DNA of 64,000 nt from JACQAP01 sp035548375. GTDB taxonomy: Bacteria > Pseudomonadota > Gammaproteobacteria > Burkholderiales > JACQAP01. Below, one piece after another: positions 9,025-15,880 of the stretch. Where the stretch lies: the NCBI GenBank assembly GCA_035548375.1, contig DASZTG010000063.1, positions 62,001 through 126,000 on the forward strand, written 5' to 3'. The notes beneath the pieces were generated by a model. The model worked only from the letters and a program-made list of their open reading frames with translations. It made no database searches and was not told the origin of the DNA. The translations under genes and the position numbers were made by a program. Positions within the stretch are counted from its first letter, which is position 1. Every line of letters begins with the position of its first letter.

Positions 9025-9384
9025 GCCGCCGGCGCGAACGGCACAGGTCTGACATCCTTGCGGGGCGTAAGCCGGCGAATCCAGTCCAGGCGGAACGCTC
9101 CCTCCAGTCCGCAACACCGCGATGGAGTGGCGATCGTGTTAAAGCCGCAAATTACCTGATCCAGATGTATTGAACCGCTTCGCCTGCGTGCTCCAGGGCG
9201 GGGGAGGTGGACGCGTCCGCGTAACTGCAATGGCAGCTTGCAGGGTTTGGTGGTTTTGTTAAACCTGGACGTATTAACAGTCTTGGACTCCAAGCCCTTT
9301 ACGCATAGGGCATTTTGGGCAATATTAGGATCTGGTTATACGTCAAGCGGTCCAGTTAAATATCATTTTTGCTGTATAAATCGA
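9025..9384. other. Gap without a recognisable gene, upstream edge of the integron cassette array
   Basis: No convincing coding frame on either strand. The right half turns AT-rich and holds GTTAAAT followed 30 bases later by GTTAGGC (9385), a spacing reminiscent of the direct-repeat sites of an attI, but no integrase gene reads away from it. It may be the remains of an integron platform or simply flanking DNA. Confidence 0.5.
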
Positions 9385-9391
9385 GTTAGGC
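9385..9391 (+). other. Left core site GTTAGGC of the first cassette (attI-like or orphan attC end)
   Basis: GTTAGGC at 9385-9391 fits GTTRRRY. Unlike the other three sites, no paired GCCTAAC and no inverted arms lie to its left within 150 bases, so it is either an attI-like site or an attC that lost its left half. Confidence 0.55.
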
Positions 9392-9799
9392 CTCGCATCG
9401 AACGACAGGCGAGCGCTTCGGTCACAGGCAAATGCAATGCCTGGCGCGTCGGCGCCTGCGCCAAGAGAAGCCTCCGCTCCGTTGCCCCGTCGAGCGCCAC
9501 GTCTCGGAGCGCTTGGCCGCCAAGTCGCACGAGGTTTGTGCTTCAGTCGCGCAGCAACCGCAGGCAATTCGCTTTCGTCGCAGTCGTGGCTACGGGAGCG
9601 AACATCAGCTTCCTGTCGCACTTGGCGCGGGCCGCCCGTCCGCTGGCGGGCGGCGAACCGCCTGCTGTCCGCGGGCGAAGAATTCACCTCTTCGCTACCG
9701 CCAAACCTTGGTGGTTCAAGCTCCATCCAACCGTTCGAGCGTCAGCCCACGAGAAATAACTCCCTCGTCTTTCGTCCCTGCCGGCGCTCCAAGAGCGAG
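9392..9799 (+). other. Cassette 1 body: no convincing gene
   Basis: Between the left core and attC1 there are open frames on both strands, but they are Arg/Pro/Ser-rich, show no family motif and lack a Shine-Dalgarno. One plus-strand frame (from 9432) runs on through attC1, which real cassette genes rarely do. Best read as a non-coding or decayed cassette. Confidence 0.5.
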
Positions 9800-9925
9800 G
9801 CCTAACCCTTCGCTCGAGGCGACAGCCACCGGCTTGGCACTTGGCCCGCGGGCCAGTGTGGTCCATCATCCGTCCCGCGGGCCAAGCGCCAATCCGGCGT
9901 CTGCGCCTCAGCTCAAACGTTAGAG
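9800..9925 (+). other. Integron attC recombination site 1
   Basis: About 126 bases from GCCTAAC (9800) to GTTAGAG (9919). The arms pair over more than 50 bases: the left arm holds GAGGCGACAGCCACCGG and CTTGGCCCGCGGG, the right arm in reverse complement holds GAGGCGCAGACGCCGG and CTTGGCCCGCGGG, with unpaired extra bases as attC sites need for strand choice. The terminal loop is around 9860-9875. Confidence 0.88.
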
Positions 9926-9937
9926 CGCACAAGCATC

Positions 9938-10234
9938 ATGCCCCTCTGGAACCGCCGACTGTTCAAGAGTCGCCCCGTCAGCCGGATCGAAATTCGCCCG
10001 GGTTTTCCTCGGTGGTGGTTCACTTACGCCATGCCCCTCCTCACCAGCCTCTTTGCTGTCTTGCTTGTTGGTCTAGCGTTGTCTGATTGGCTTCCGCAGC
10101 TTCTTGGTATTGCCGCTGTCGGTCCAGCCCGTTTACGCGTAGTGAGTGCTGTGGTCTTCATCGTTACCTACGGTGCATCAGTGCTGGCCATGAAGAGCCA
10201 TTTCCGCGTGCAGGACTCGGAGTTTTCGGAATGA
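9938..10234 (+). CDS. Small membrane protein of integron cassette 2
   Basis: Hypothetical protein of 98 residues starting 18 bases inside the cassette. It has a basic N-terminus (MPLWNRRLFKSRPVSR), then two hydrophobic segments (about residues 31-52, TSLFAVLLVGLALSDWLPQLLG, and 62-80, LRVVSAVVFIVTYGASVLAM in part) and a short polar tail, so a two-helix inner-membrane protein is likely. I recognise no family. The stop is 26 bases before attC2, the normal layout for a cassette gene. Expression would depend on an upstream promoter; none is clear in the array. Confidence 0.65.
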   Translation: MPLWNRRLFKSRPVSRIEIRPGFPRWWFTYAMPLLTSLFAVLLVGLALSDWLPQLLGIAAVGPARLRVVSAVVFIVTYGASVLAMKSHFRVQDSEFSE

Positions 10235-10259
10235 GCAAGCCTGAGGTAAGGCAAGTGCG

Positions 10260-10346
10260 CTCTAACCCTGCGGTCAACACCGCTTCCTTTTGTCGCTCGG
10301 ACCTCGCGCAAAAAGCCGCGCGAGGCGGGTTACCTCCACGTTAGGC
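10260..10346 (+). other. Integron attC recombination site 2
   Basis: 87 bases from CTCTAAC (10260) to GTTAGGC (10340-10346). The left core with its flank, GTGCGCTCTAAC, is the exact complement of the 5' end of this cassette. The interior carries the inverted pair CCTCGCGC / GCGCGAGG around a short A-rich loop. Confidence 0.85.
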
Positions 10347-10353
10347 CGTTCTT

Positions 10354-10926
10354 ATGGATCGCAGTTGGCTAAGGGCTGCACAGCAACTGGAGTTCAGAGA
10401 ACCGAGGTCTTTCCTCGTGGAACTCCGCAGGCTCGAACCACAATTCGCCGCGTCCAGTCTTCCTCAACGCGTCAAGCATCTGCGCACAAACGCGCTGAAA
10501 GAGTGGAGAGAAGCACGCGAAGCGGCCCTGTTCTGCTACGGTATGGGGCAAAGAATCGGGCAAACTGTTTTCCTTGCTCGAAGTGAATCGCAGGACTACG
10601 ACTTCATCGCCTGTTGGGTGGTTGATGACACCCAACACTTCGCGCCCGTTCAACTCAAGGAGGTCGTTCCAACCAACCTCAATCCGGCGGCCTCCCTGGA
10701 GGCTATCCTCAAGGCTCTGGAGAAATACGTAGATTCCGAAGATCTTACCGTGGCCATCCACCTGAATCAAAACAAACGATTTGAGTTGGCGACGGTTGTT
10801 GTGCCGCCACTGCGGATTGCAGCACTGTGGGTCTTTGCCGCTATCTCCGAGAATCAATCGGAGTGGGGTCTGTGGGGGAACTTTCTTGAACAGCCGGAGC
10901 GCACTCGCTTTGAATATCCAGCCTAA
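10354..10926 (+). CDS. Hypothetical protein of integron cassette 3
   Basis: 190 residues, starting 14 bases after the cassette core; its stop codon TAA lies inside the left core GCCTAAC of attC3, a common feature of cassette genes. The protein is soluble, with a helical N-terminal half (VKHLRTNALKEWREAREAALFCYGMGQRIG) and a beta-rich part (YDFIACWVVDDTQHFAPVQLKEVVP) followed by a helix (LEAILKALEKYVDSEDLTVAIHLN). I recognise no domain by name; the middle DFIACWV...Y/F-x-PVQLKE arrangement is reminiscent of restriction-endonuclease-like folds (Asp ... Gln-x-Lys), so a nuclease core is possible but unproven. Coding quality looks good. Confidence 0.72.
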   Translation: MDRSWLRAAQQLEFREPRSFLVELRRLEPQFAASSLPQRVKHLRTNALKEWREAREAALFCYGMGQRIGQTVFLARSESQDYDFIACWVVDDTQHFAPVQLKEVVPTNLNPAASLEAILKALEKYVDSEDLTVAIHLNQNKRFELATVVVPPLRIAALWVFAAISENQSEWGLWGNFLEQPERTRFEYPA

Positions 10927-10998
10927 CATCCGCATCCACCTGACCAGCTACCGCGGGCTTCGCCCGCTTCCGCTGGCAGGTGATACGGGGCGTTAAAG
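10921..10998 (+). other. Integron attC recombination site 3
   Basis: 78 bases from GCCTAAC (10921) to GTTAAAG (10992). Arms ATCCACCTGACCAGC and GCTGGCAGGTGAT pair with two extra bases on the left arm; the loop holds a second small hairpin (GCGGGCTTCGCCCGC). The last core base departs from GTTRRRY. Confidence 0.8.
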
Positions 10999-11008
10999 TA
11001 CCGCGGGA

Positions 11009-11239
11009 CTACGCCAGTATCCGCGCCCGCAGCTTCGACGACAGCCAATCCGCTCCCATGACCAGCACGAGAGTGACCGCGACGCATACTGCGGTGGCCT
11101 GGTACTGGAACAGCTTGAGGCTGATGATGAGCTCGAAACCGATGCCGCCGGCGCCGACCATTCCCAGGATCGTCGACGTGCGCACGTTGACCTCGAAGCA
11201 ATAGAGCATCGAAGCAATCCAGCCAGGCGAGCGGGCTTC
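11009..11239 (-). pseudogene. phnE: phnE remnant: C-terminal fragment of phosphonate ABC transporter permease
   Basis: About 75 residues, open from the phnM side, containing PGWIASMLYCFEVNVRTSTI then LGMVGAGGIGFEL, the highly conserved EAA-type loop and last helices of PhnE. PhnE is normally about 270 residues, so roughly the first 195 are missing. The frame starts without a matching start context only 45 bases after phnM. This looks like a deletion joining phnM to the tail of phnE. The stop at 11009 lies 11 bases from the end of attC3. Confidence 0.85.
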
Positions 11240-11283
11240 ATGTCCCTCCCTCCAGTTTTCGTTTTTGTCGGGTTACTGCGAAT

Positions 11284-12420
11284 TCAGGCGATGCGCCGGC
11301 CTTCTCGCCGGGTTTCCAGCGGCACGGGAACGCCGAGCGATTCGCGCACGCGAACGTAATCCGCGCGCTTGCCGGGTGCGACTTCGCCGCGGTCATCCAG
11401 TCCCACCAGGCGCGCAGGGTTCCGTGTCGTCGTCGCCAGCGCTTTCGGCAAGCTCCAACCCGCGTTGTCGCGCAGCATGAACGCGGCCTGCAGCAGGGCA
11501 TGGGGCACATAGTCGGACGACAGCACGTCCAGCAGGTCGGCGCGCGCCAGATCGATCGCCGAGATGTTGCCCGAGTGCGAGCCGCCGCGCACCACGTTCG
11601 GCGCGCCCATCACGATGCCCAGGCCGTGCTGGCGCGCGGCATCGGCGGCGACTTGCGTTGTGGGGAATTCGGAAATGCGAAATCCCGCCTGCACCGCTTC
11701 CTCGACGTGCTCGGGAACCGTATCATCGTGGCTCGCCATCGGTAGTTTGCGCTCTCGGCATAGCGCGAGCAGTTTCGCCTTGTTGCGATCGGAGTTGCGG
11801 GCCTGCATGTCCAGTCGCCCCTGCACGACTTCGGCAAGGTATTCGTCGCTCCATTTCTGGTTGCGCTGCGTGTAGATGCGGAATTTCTCGACGTTCATCC
11901 ATTGGCGCTGCCCGGGCGTGTGGTCCATGAGCGAGACCAGGCGCACGGTCGGCTCGTCGAGGTAGGGCTCCACGACCTCGACGACGTTGTCGCACGCGAT
12001 CTCGCAGCGCATGTGCAAGAGATGTTCGGCACGTAGCAGACCTTCTTCGCGAGCGTGGTTCAGCGCCTCGATGGCATCGCGCAGGCCGGTGGCGCGGATG
12101 GAGCGCTCGTCGAAATCGCCCACGCCCATGGCATCGAGCACGGTGGTAATGCCCGCGGTCGAAATCTGGGCGTCGTGCGTGAGCAGCGCGGAAATGGCGG
12201 GCCAACGCACGCCGGGGCGGGGCTCCAGGTGCTTTTCGAGGTTATCGGTATGCAGTTCCACGAGGCCGGGAACGAGATAGTCTCCATTCCAATCTTCGGC
12301 ACCATTTACCGCGGTGCCTTTCTGGTCGATGCTGGTGAAACGGCCGTTCTCGATGACGACAGTGCCGGTGACGACTTCATCCGGTAAAACGATGCGGGCA
12401 TTGGTGACTATGTGTCGCAT
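11284..12420 (-). CDS. phnM: Alpha-D-ribose 1-methylphosphonate 5-triphosphate diphosphatase PhnM
   Basis: Amidohydrolase-superfamily enzyme of the C-P lyase pathway that cleaves pyrophosphate from the ribosyl-triphosphate phosphonate. 378 residues, normal length. Seen: VPGLVELHTDNLEKHLEPRP (HTDN metal site and the PhnM signature), HDAQISTAGITTVLDA, SLMDHTPGQRQW, MASHDDTVPEHVEE, and the C-terminal SSDYVPHALLQAAF with ARLVGLDDRGEVAPGKRADY. The phosphonate transporter behind it is truncated and the C-P lyase core genes (phnGHIJKL) are not in the window, so the enzyme may be stranded unless those genes lie elsewhere. Confidence 0.95.
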   Translation of the reverse strand: MRHIVTNARIVLPDEVVTGTVVIENGRFTSIDQKGTAVNGAEDWNGDYLVPGLVELHTDNLEKHLEPRPGVRWPAISALLTHDAQISTAGITTVLDAMGVGDFDERSIRATGLRDAIEALNHAREEGLLRAEHLLHMRCEIACDNVVEVVEPYLDEPTVRLVSLMDHTPGQRQWMNVEKFRIYTQRNQKWSDEYLAEVVQGRLDMQARNSDRNKAKLLALCRERKLPMASHDDTVPEHVEEAVQAGFRISEFPTTQVAADAARQHGLGIVMGAPNVVRGGSHSGNISAIDLARADLLDVLSSDYVPHALLQAAFMLRDNAGWSLPKALATTTRNPARLVGLDDRGEVAPGKRADYVRVRESLGVPVPLETRREGRRIA

Positions 12421-12488
12421 GAAAATTCAACTTCCAATGTGATTGCCCCCCCGTCGTATGATACCGCACGCCCCATCCAGAGCCGACC

Positions 12489-13187
12489 GTGACGACATCC
12501 GCCCGCTACGCCGTCTATCTCGTGCCGCCGCGCGAATCCCGCCTATGGAAGCTCGGCTGCGAATGGCTTGGTCGCGATCCCGAGTCGGGAGAGGTGTTCG
12601 CCCCGCCCGAAGTAGAAGGGTGTGCGCCGGAGAAGCAGCAGCGCCTGATACGTTCTGCGCGCATGTATGGATTCCACGCGACGATGAAACCCCCGTTTCA
12701 ACTGGCGGAGGGCGTCGACGAAGGGCGCCTCGCTGACGAAGTGGCGCGATTGGCCGCCTCCATCCGTTCGTATTCCATGCCGGCGCTGAAGATGGACAGG
12801 CTGGGCGGCTTCGTTGCATTGGTTCCCGCGGAACCCAACGAGGCGCTTGCGGATTTGGCAAGCCGCTGCGTCACCGAACTCGACGCGATGCGCGCCCCCA
12901 TGGACGATGAGGAACGCGAACGGCGCTTGACGACGAGGCTGTCGGATCGACAGCGCGAATTAATGGAACGCTGGGGCTATCCCTACGTGCTCGAAGAATT
13001 CCGTTTCCACATGACGTTGACCGACCGGCTGGATGAGAACGACGCAGCGCTGCTGGTGCCTTGGATCGGCGAGTACTTCGCCGAGGTGCTGCAGTCCGGG
13101 GCCCTGCTCGCGGAACTCGCGATATTCATGCAACCGGGGGCGGGGAAGGACTTCGTGCTGCGGCGGAGAACTACATTCGGGCACTGA
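12489..13187 (+). CDS. DUF1045 family protein (phosphonate-operon 2H phosphoesterase-like)
   Basis: 232-residue protein of the DUF1045 family, found with phn operons and related to 2H phosphoesterases. The two H-x-T motifs of the 2H fold are visible: FHATMKPPF near residue 61 and FHMTLTDRL near residue 176. The N-terminus YAVYLVPPRESRLWKLGCEW is typical. It is divergent from phnM with a 68-base gap, so the pair probably shares a control region. The likely substrate is a cyclic ribosyl phosphate or phosphonate intermediate; that is family-based inference. Confidence 0.9.
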   Translation: MTTSARYAVYLVPPRESRLWKLGCEWLGRDPESGEVFAPPEVEGCAPEKQQRLIRSARMYGFHATMKPPFQLAEGVDEGRLADEVARLAASIRSYSMPALKMDRLGGFVALVPAEPNEALADLASRCVTELDAMRAPMDDEERERRLTTRLSDRQRELMERWGYPYVLEEFRFHMTLTDRLDENDAALLVPWIGEYFAEVLQSGALLAELAIFMQPGAGKDFVLRRRTTFGH

Positions 13188-13600
13188 ATAGGTGTTACCT
13201 GAGAGTTGCCGGAGATTAGTCTCGACGCGCAATGTGACTTCGTAGCCAACTCGACCAGCAATCGTTCAGCATAGCAACCCGCTTACAACGATCGCTTTTG
13301 GTGTTATGGAGATAAAGGCCGTTGGCGAGGGTAGATTTGATGTTGATCCCGAAAAGAGCGGATAGCACGCAATAGAGTGACGCGAGTCGAAGGACTTGGT
13401 TTCTCCGAGATGAAGTCGCAAATAAGGCGGTCAAACAACATGTATTTGTCCTATTGCACCGCTCGACCATTGTGTACACTTGGTCATTCCTAGTCGCACC
13501 TTACGGCGGATATGACTCCGCCATGGGAGGTAGGGTTGCAACTTTCCTCGCTACGCACTTGCCGAGCGCTCGTTCTCGACGAGAACGTCTGCTCGTCGCA
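13188..13600. other. Gap before the DUF6932 gene, AT-richer, with a possible leader
   Basis: No gene is recognised. The sequence changes here from GC-rich to markedly AT-richer DNA, which I take as the left edge of the accessory island. The frame of the downstream gene is open back to 13454, but that extension is low-complexity and lacks the family's N-terminus. The last 30 bases hold an exact 8-base inverted repeat (listed separately). Confidence 0.5.
13571..13587. promoter_or_regulatory. Perfect palindrome, possible operator of the DUF6932 unit
   Basis: CGTTCTCG-A-CGAGAACG: 8-base arms around a single base, ending 13 bases before the start codon of the DUF6932 gene. The position suits an autoregulatory operator, or a hairpin over the ribosome site. 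No protein in the window with a helix-turn-helix is an obvious binder. Confidence 0.4.
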
Positions 13601-14176
13601 ATGATTCCGCCATTCAATATTTCGGGCGTGCTTCCGCCCTTCGTAGGCTCTACGCCGGCCGCGAGTCCCAGCAATATGTGCCCATATACGGTCACGATGC
13701 TCGAACTTGTTCGGCGCTTCTGTACTACGCCAGAACGTGCGAAGCTCTTAAGGGGGTTGATCGGCTTCCGGGAAGCCTTGGCGGCCGCCGGAATTGTGAC
13801 TGGGTATCAGTGGATAGACGGTAGCTTTTGCGAGGAGGTCGAACGATTGGAATCCCGGCCTCCTGGGGACATTGATGTCGTAACTACCTTTGCGCGTCCT
13901 GCCAGCCACAAAAGCGACGCCGCTTGGCAGGCTTTTTTTTCTGCAAATCCGAACCTGTTCGACATCGCGCTAATCAAAGCGACATGGGGATGTCATGCCT
14001 TCTTTCTAGACGCTGACTACCCTCTCGGATACACCATAAAACAAGTGACGTATTGGTTTGGATTATTTACGCATCAGCGCAACACGTTTCTCTGGAAAGG
14101 CCTTGTTCAAGTAAATCTTGCATCCGATGACGCGGCTGCTCTCGCGTTCATAGATGCATCGGGGCTAGCACCATGA
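13601..14176 (+). CDS. DUF6932 family protein (nucleotidyltransferase-like)
   Basis: About 191 residues if translation starts at ATG 13601, where the family N-terminus IPPFNISGVLPPFVGSTP begins. The core shows GYQWIDGSFCEEVERLESRP then PGDIDVV: a G-S plus D-x-D arrangement like the nucleotidyltransferase fold (GSF ... GDIDVV). This family occurs mostly in accessory and defence-like regions, usually with unlinked function. It overlaps the next gene by four bases (ATGA), so the two form a unit. Upstream frame extension to 13454 was rejected as it lacks family similarity. Family assignment is by recognition of motifs; activity is unknown. Confidence 0.75.
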   Translation: MIPPFNISGVLPPFVGSTPAASPSNMCPYTVTMLELVRRFCTTPERAKLLRGLIGFREALAAAGIVTGYQWIDGSFCEEVERLESRPPGDIDVVTTFARPASHKSDAAWQAFFSANPNLFDIALIKATWGCHAFFLDADYPLGYTIKQVTYWFGLFTHQRNTFLWKGLVQVNLASDDAAALAFIDASGLAP

Positions 14177-15123
14177 AGAAAATACAGCGAGATGCTCTTC
14201 TGGCAGATCAAGCAGCGGTGCGCAGCATCTTGGCAGAAATGCACGAAGGAGATGTGGCCGGACGCTCTTCATTTACGAGTCGCTTGGCGGATATCGAGCG
14301 CCGATTGGCTCAACTGGGAGAAGTCGGAGAGTCAATCGGTTCGATCGCACTATTTTTTGCCGGTGATCCAGTCGTGGGATCGCGCTCTATTGATGCAGAT
14401 TTTGCTAGCAAAACAATCAAGGTGTTTCAGGAACTGGTCACCAAAACTATTGCATCAGAAGAGCGTGGAGAGTTAGGCGAGCGCGGGCCTTTACCGCTTC
14501 GTACGCCGACTGCTCTCGCAGTCACCGATGTTGTGCGCGGTTCATTCGGTTTCATCTTGGAAGAAGGCGCAAATAATGCAAGTTTCGCGGATTCCGCGGT
14601 AAAAATCGCTTTGGATCAGGTAACGGATGTGCTTGCAAAGACTGCCGCAGAGGACGAAGAACAGTTCGAAAGCGCTGTCGAAACTCTTGATCCCCGCCTA
14701 TTGGTTTCGCTTCGCACATTCTTCCGCACGCTGGACGATAGTCATGCCGCAATGCGAATTGTAGAAGACGAGCGCGAAGAGGTTCTCAATGCTCCAGCAA
14801 TTCGCCGCGGACGCCTGCGCGTTGATGAAATCCACATAGTGGAACGGGATGTAGACAACATTGTCGGAGAACTAATCGGCCTAGTTCCGCTTGGAAAGCG
14901 ATTCGAGATGCGCTTGCAGGATACTGGTCAGGTCATTCGCGGCTCGGTGCGTGCCTCACTCGCACAGCAGTACATGTCTTTGATTGAGGAACCGGATGAA
15001 AAGGTCGTCGGTCGCACTTGGATGACCAAAATGCGAATTCGTGAAATTAACGAACGTAACAAACCTCCCCGATTGGTGTATTCGCTGCTGGGACTCATTC
15101 GCCAACTTCCGGACGAAGAATAG
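14173..15123 (+). CDS. Hypothetical protein coupled to the DUF6932 gene
   Basis: 316 residues, soluble, largely helical in the first two thirds, with several acidic stretches (TAAEDEEQFESAVETLDP). The C-terminal third looks beta-rich (GRLRVDEIHIVERDVDNIVG, then FEMRLQDTGQVIRGSV) and ends in YSLLGLIRQLPDEE. The segment GLVPLGKRFEMRLQDTG..IRG resembles small barrel regions seen in partner proteins of accessory nucleotidyltransferases, but I cannot name a domain. Overlap with the upstream gene argues for a stoichiometric two-protein system, for example toxin plus antitoxin or effector plus sensor. That is inference. Confidence 0.72.
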   Translation: MKKIQRDALLADQAAVRSILAEMHEGDVAGRSSFTSRLADIERRLAQLGEVGESIGSIALFFAGDPVVGSRSIDADFASKTIKVFQELVTKTIASEERGELGERGPLPLRTPTALAVTDVVRGSFGFILEEGANNASFADSAVKIALDQVTDVLAKTAAEDEEQFESAVETLDPRLLVSLRTFFRTLDDSHAAMRIVEDEREEVLNAPAIRRGRLRVDEIHIVERDVDNIVGELIGLVPLGKRFEMRLQDTGQVIRGSVRASLAQQYMSLIEEPDEKVVGRTWMTKMRIREINERNKPPRLVYSLLGLIRQLPDEE

Positions 15124-15358
15124 AGCGAAAGGGACTGTCGATGAAAGTGAATCCTACCTCGCAATCGTTTTCTTCCACGAGCACGTGAGCATGTGCTTGT
15201 ACTCGATATTCGAGGTCAGCGAGGCGGCCAATCAAAGGAGTTGTGAGCGCCACTCATGTTAGATTTTTTGGCGACTTCGGGTCATTATCGCTCAATATCT
15301 TCGATCGAATCCGCGAAACGGAAAACCCTGTCACCGAAGAGATTTTCAAGCGAAAGAT
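15124..15358 (+). other. Gap with a possible short ORF (15243-15371)
   Basis: A GTG at 15243, right behind AAAGGAG, opens a 42-codon frame with a protein-like middle (RFFGDFGSLSLNIFDRIRET) that ends at 15371, overlapping the convergent gene by 13 bases. It could be a third small member of the DUF6932 unit or a gene remnant. Support is weak: only composition and the purine-rich site. Confidence 0.25.
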
Positions 15359-15847
15359 TCACTGCAACTGAAAGAAATTCTCGTATTCCTTCGTCCAGTC
15401 CGGCGTCAAAAAAATCGCTTGGCCTTCCTCAAGAGTTAATGCACCCCTACAGATCGCCCGGCATACCGAAGTCTCTAGCTGATCTTTGAATTTTGCCGCC
15501 CATTGACCTTCCCTCGGCTCAGGCCACAAGTTGCGATGGTCCGTCGGATGCCCGCCGACGCAAAGCGGGACAAGGTGATCCTCTTCATAGTCCTTGGCTT
15601 TACCCGGCAGGTTAAGCTCTCGCATCTGCCGCGCCTTCATCTTGTTCGTATACGCCGTGGGCGGGCGTATCTTCGATGTCCACCCAGGAACACAGACGGT
15701 GTGCTCGATGTTAGCTTGTGTTACGTGCTGATTGATCGCGCCGGGTGTGCGCTCGTGATCGGGGATGAAGTCTTGCGCAATACTAATTGAGCAAAAAGTT
15801 AACAGGCAGTAACCTATCGACGCGCCGTAATACGATAGCCGTGTCAT
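15359..15847 (-). CDS. Putative secreted HNH-like nuclease domain protein
   Basis: 162 residues with a probable signal peptide (YCLLTFCSISIAQ at residues 13-25). The body carries DYEEDHLVPLCVGGHPTD followed by HRNLWPEP, an HNH/His-Me-finger-like core: D-H, a glycine-rich turn and N-L-W-P. Two further Cys flank the region (CVPGW and SVCRAICRG), suggesting a disulfide or metal site. Proteins of this type are common as single genes in proteobacteria and their role is not established. It is convergent with the DUF6932 unit and divergent from the SIR2-like gene. Confidence 0.7.
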   Translation of the reverse strand: MTRLSYYGASIGYCLLTFCSISIAQDFIPDHERTPGAINQHVTQANIEHTVCVPGWTSKIRPPTAYTNKMKARQMRELNLPGKAKDYEEDHLVPLCVGGHPTDHRNLWPEPREGQWAAKFKDQLETSVCRAICRGALTLEEGQAIFLTPDWTKEYENFFQLQ

Positions 15848-15880
15848 AAAATACGCTCACCGCGGTGCAGAGTGCATATT

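Larger units (their letters stand above)
9385..10998 (+). mobile_element. Integron gene cassette array without integrase (CALIN-like): three cassettes
   Basis: Three attC sites in a row (9800-9925, 10260-10346, 10921-10998), each bounded by an RYYYAAC-type left core and a GTTRRRY-type right core and each with long imperfect inverted arms. Cassette ends obey the circularisation rule: the first cassette begins GTTAGGCCTCGC and its own attC begins GCGAGGCCTAAC, an exact 12-base complement; the second begins GTTAGAGCGCAC and its attC begins GTGCGCTCTAAC, also exact. Two cassettes carry one short gene each in the usual direction with the start 12-18 bases inside. No intI gene lies in the window. 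The array ends 11 bases before the stop of a truncated phnE. Confidence 0.85.

Noticed and set aside
9432..9923. Plus-strand frame in the first cassette running through attC1
   Set aside because: Its last 40 codons are the attC itself, and the start has no ribosome site. The product looks like repeat translation.
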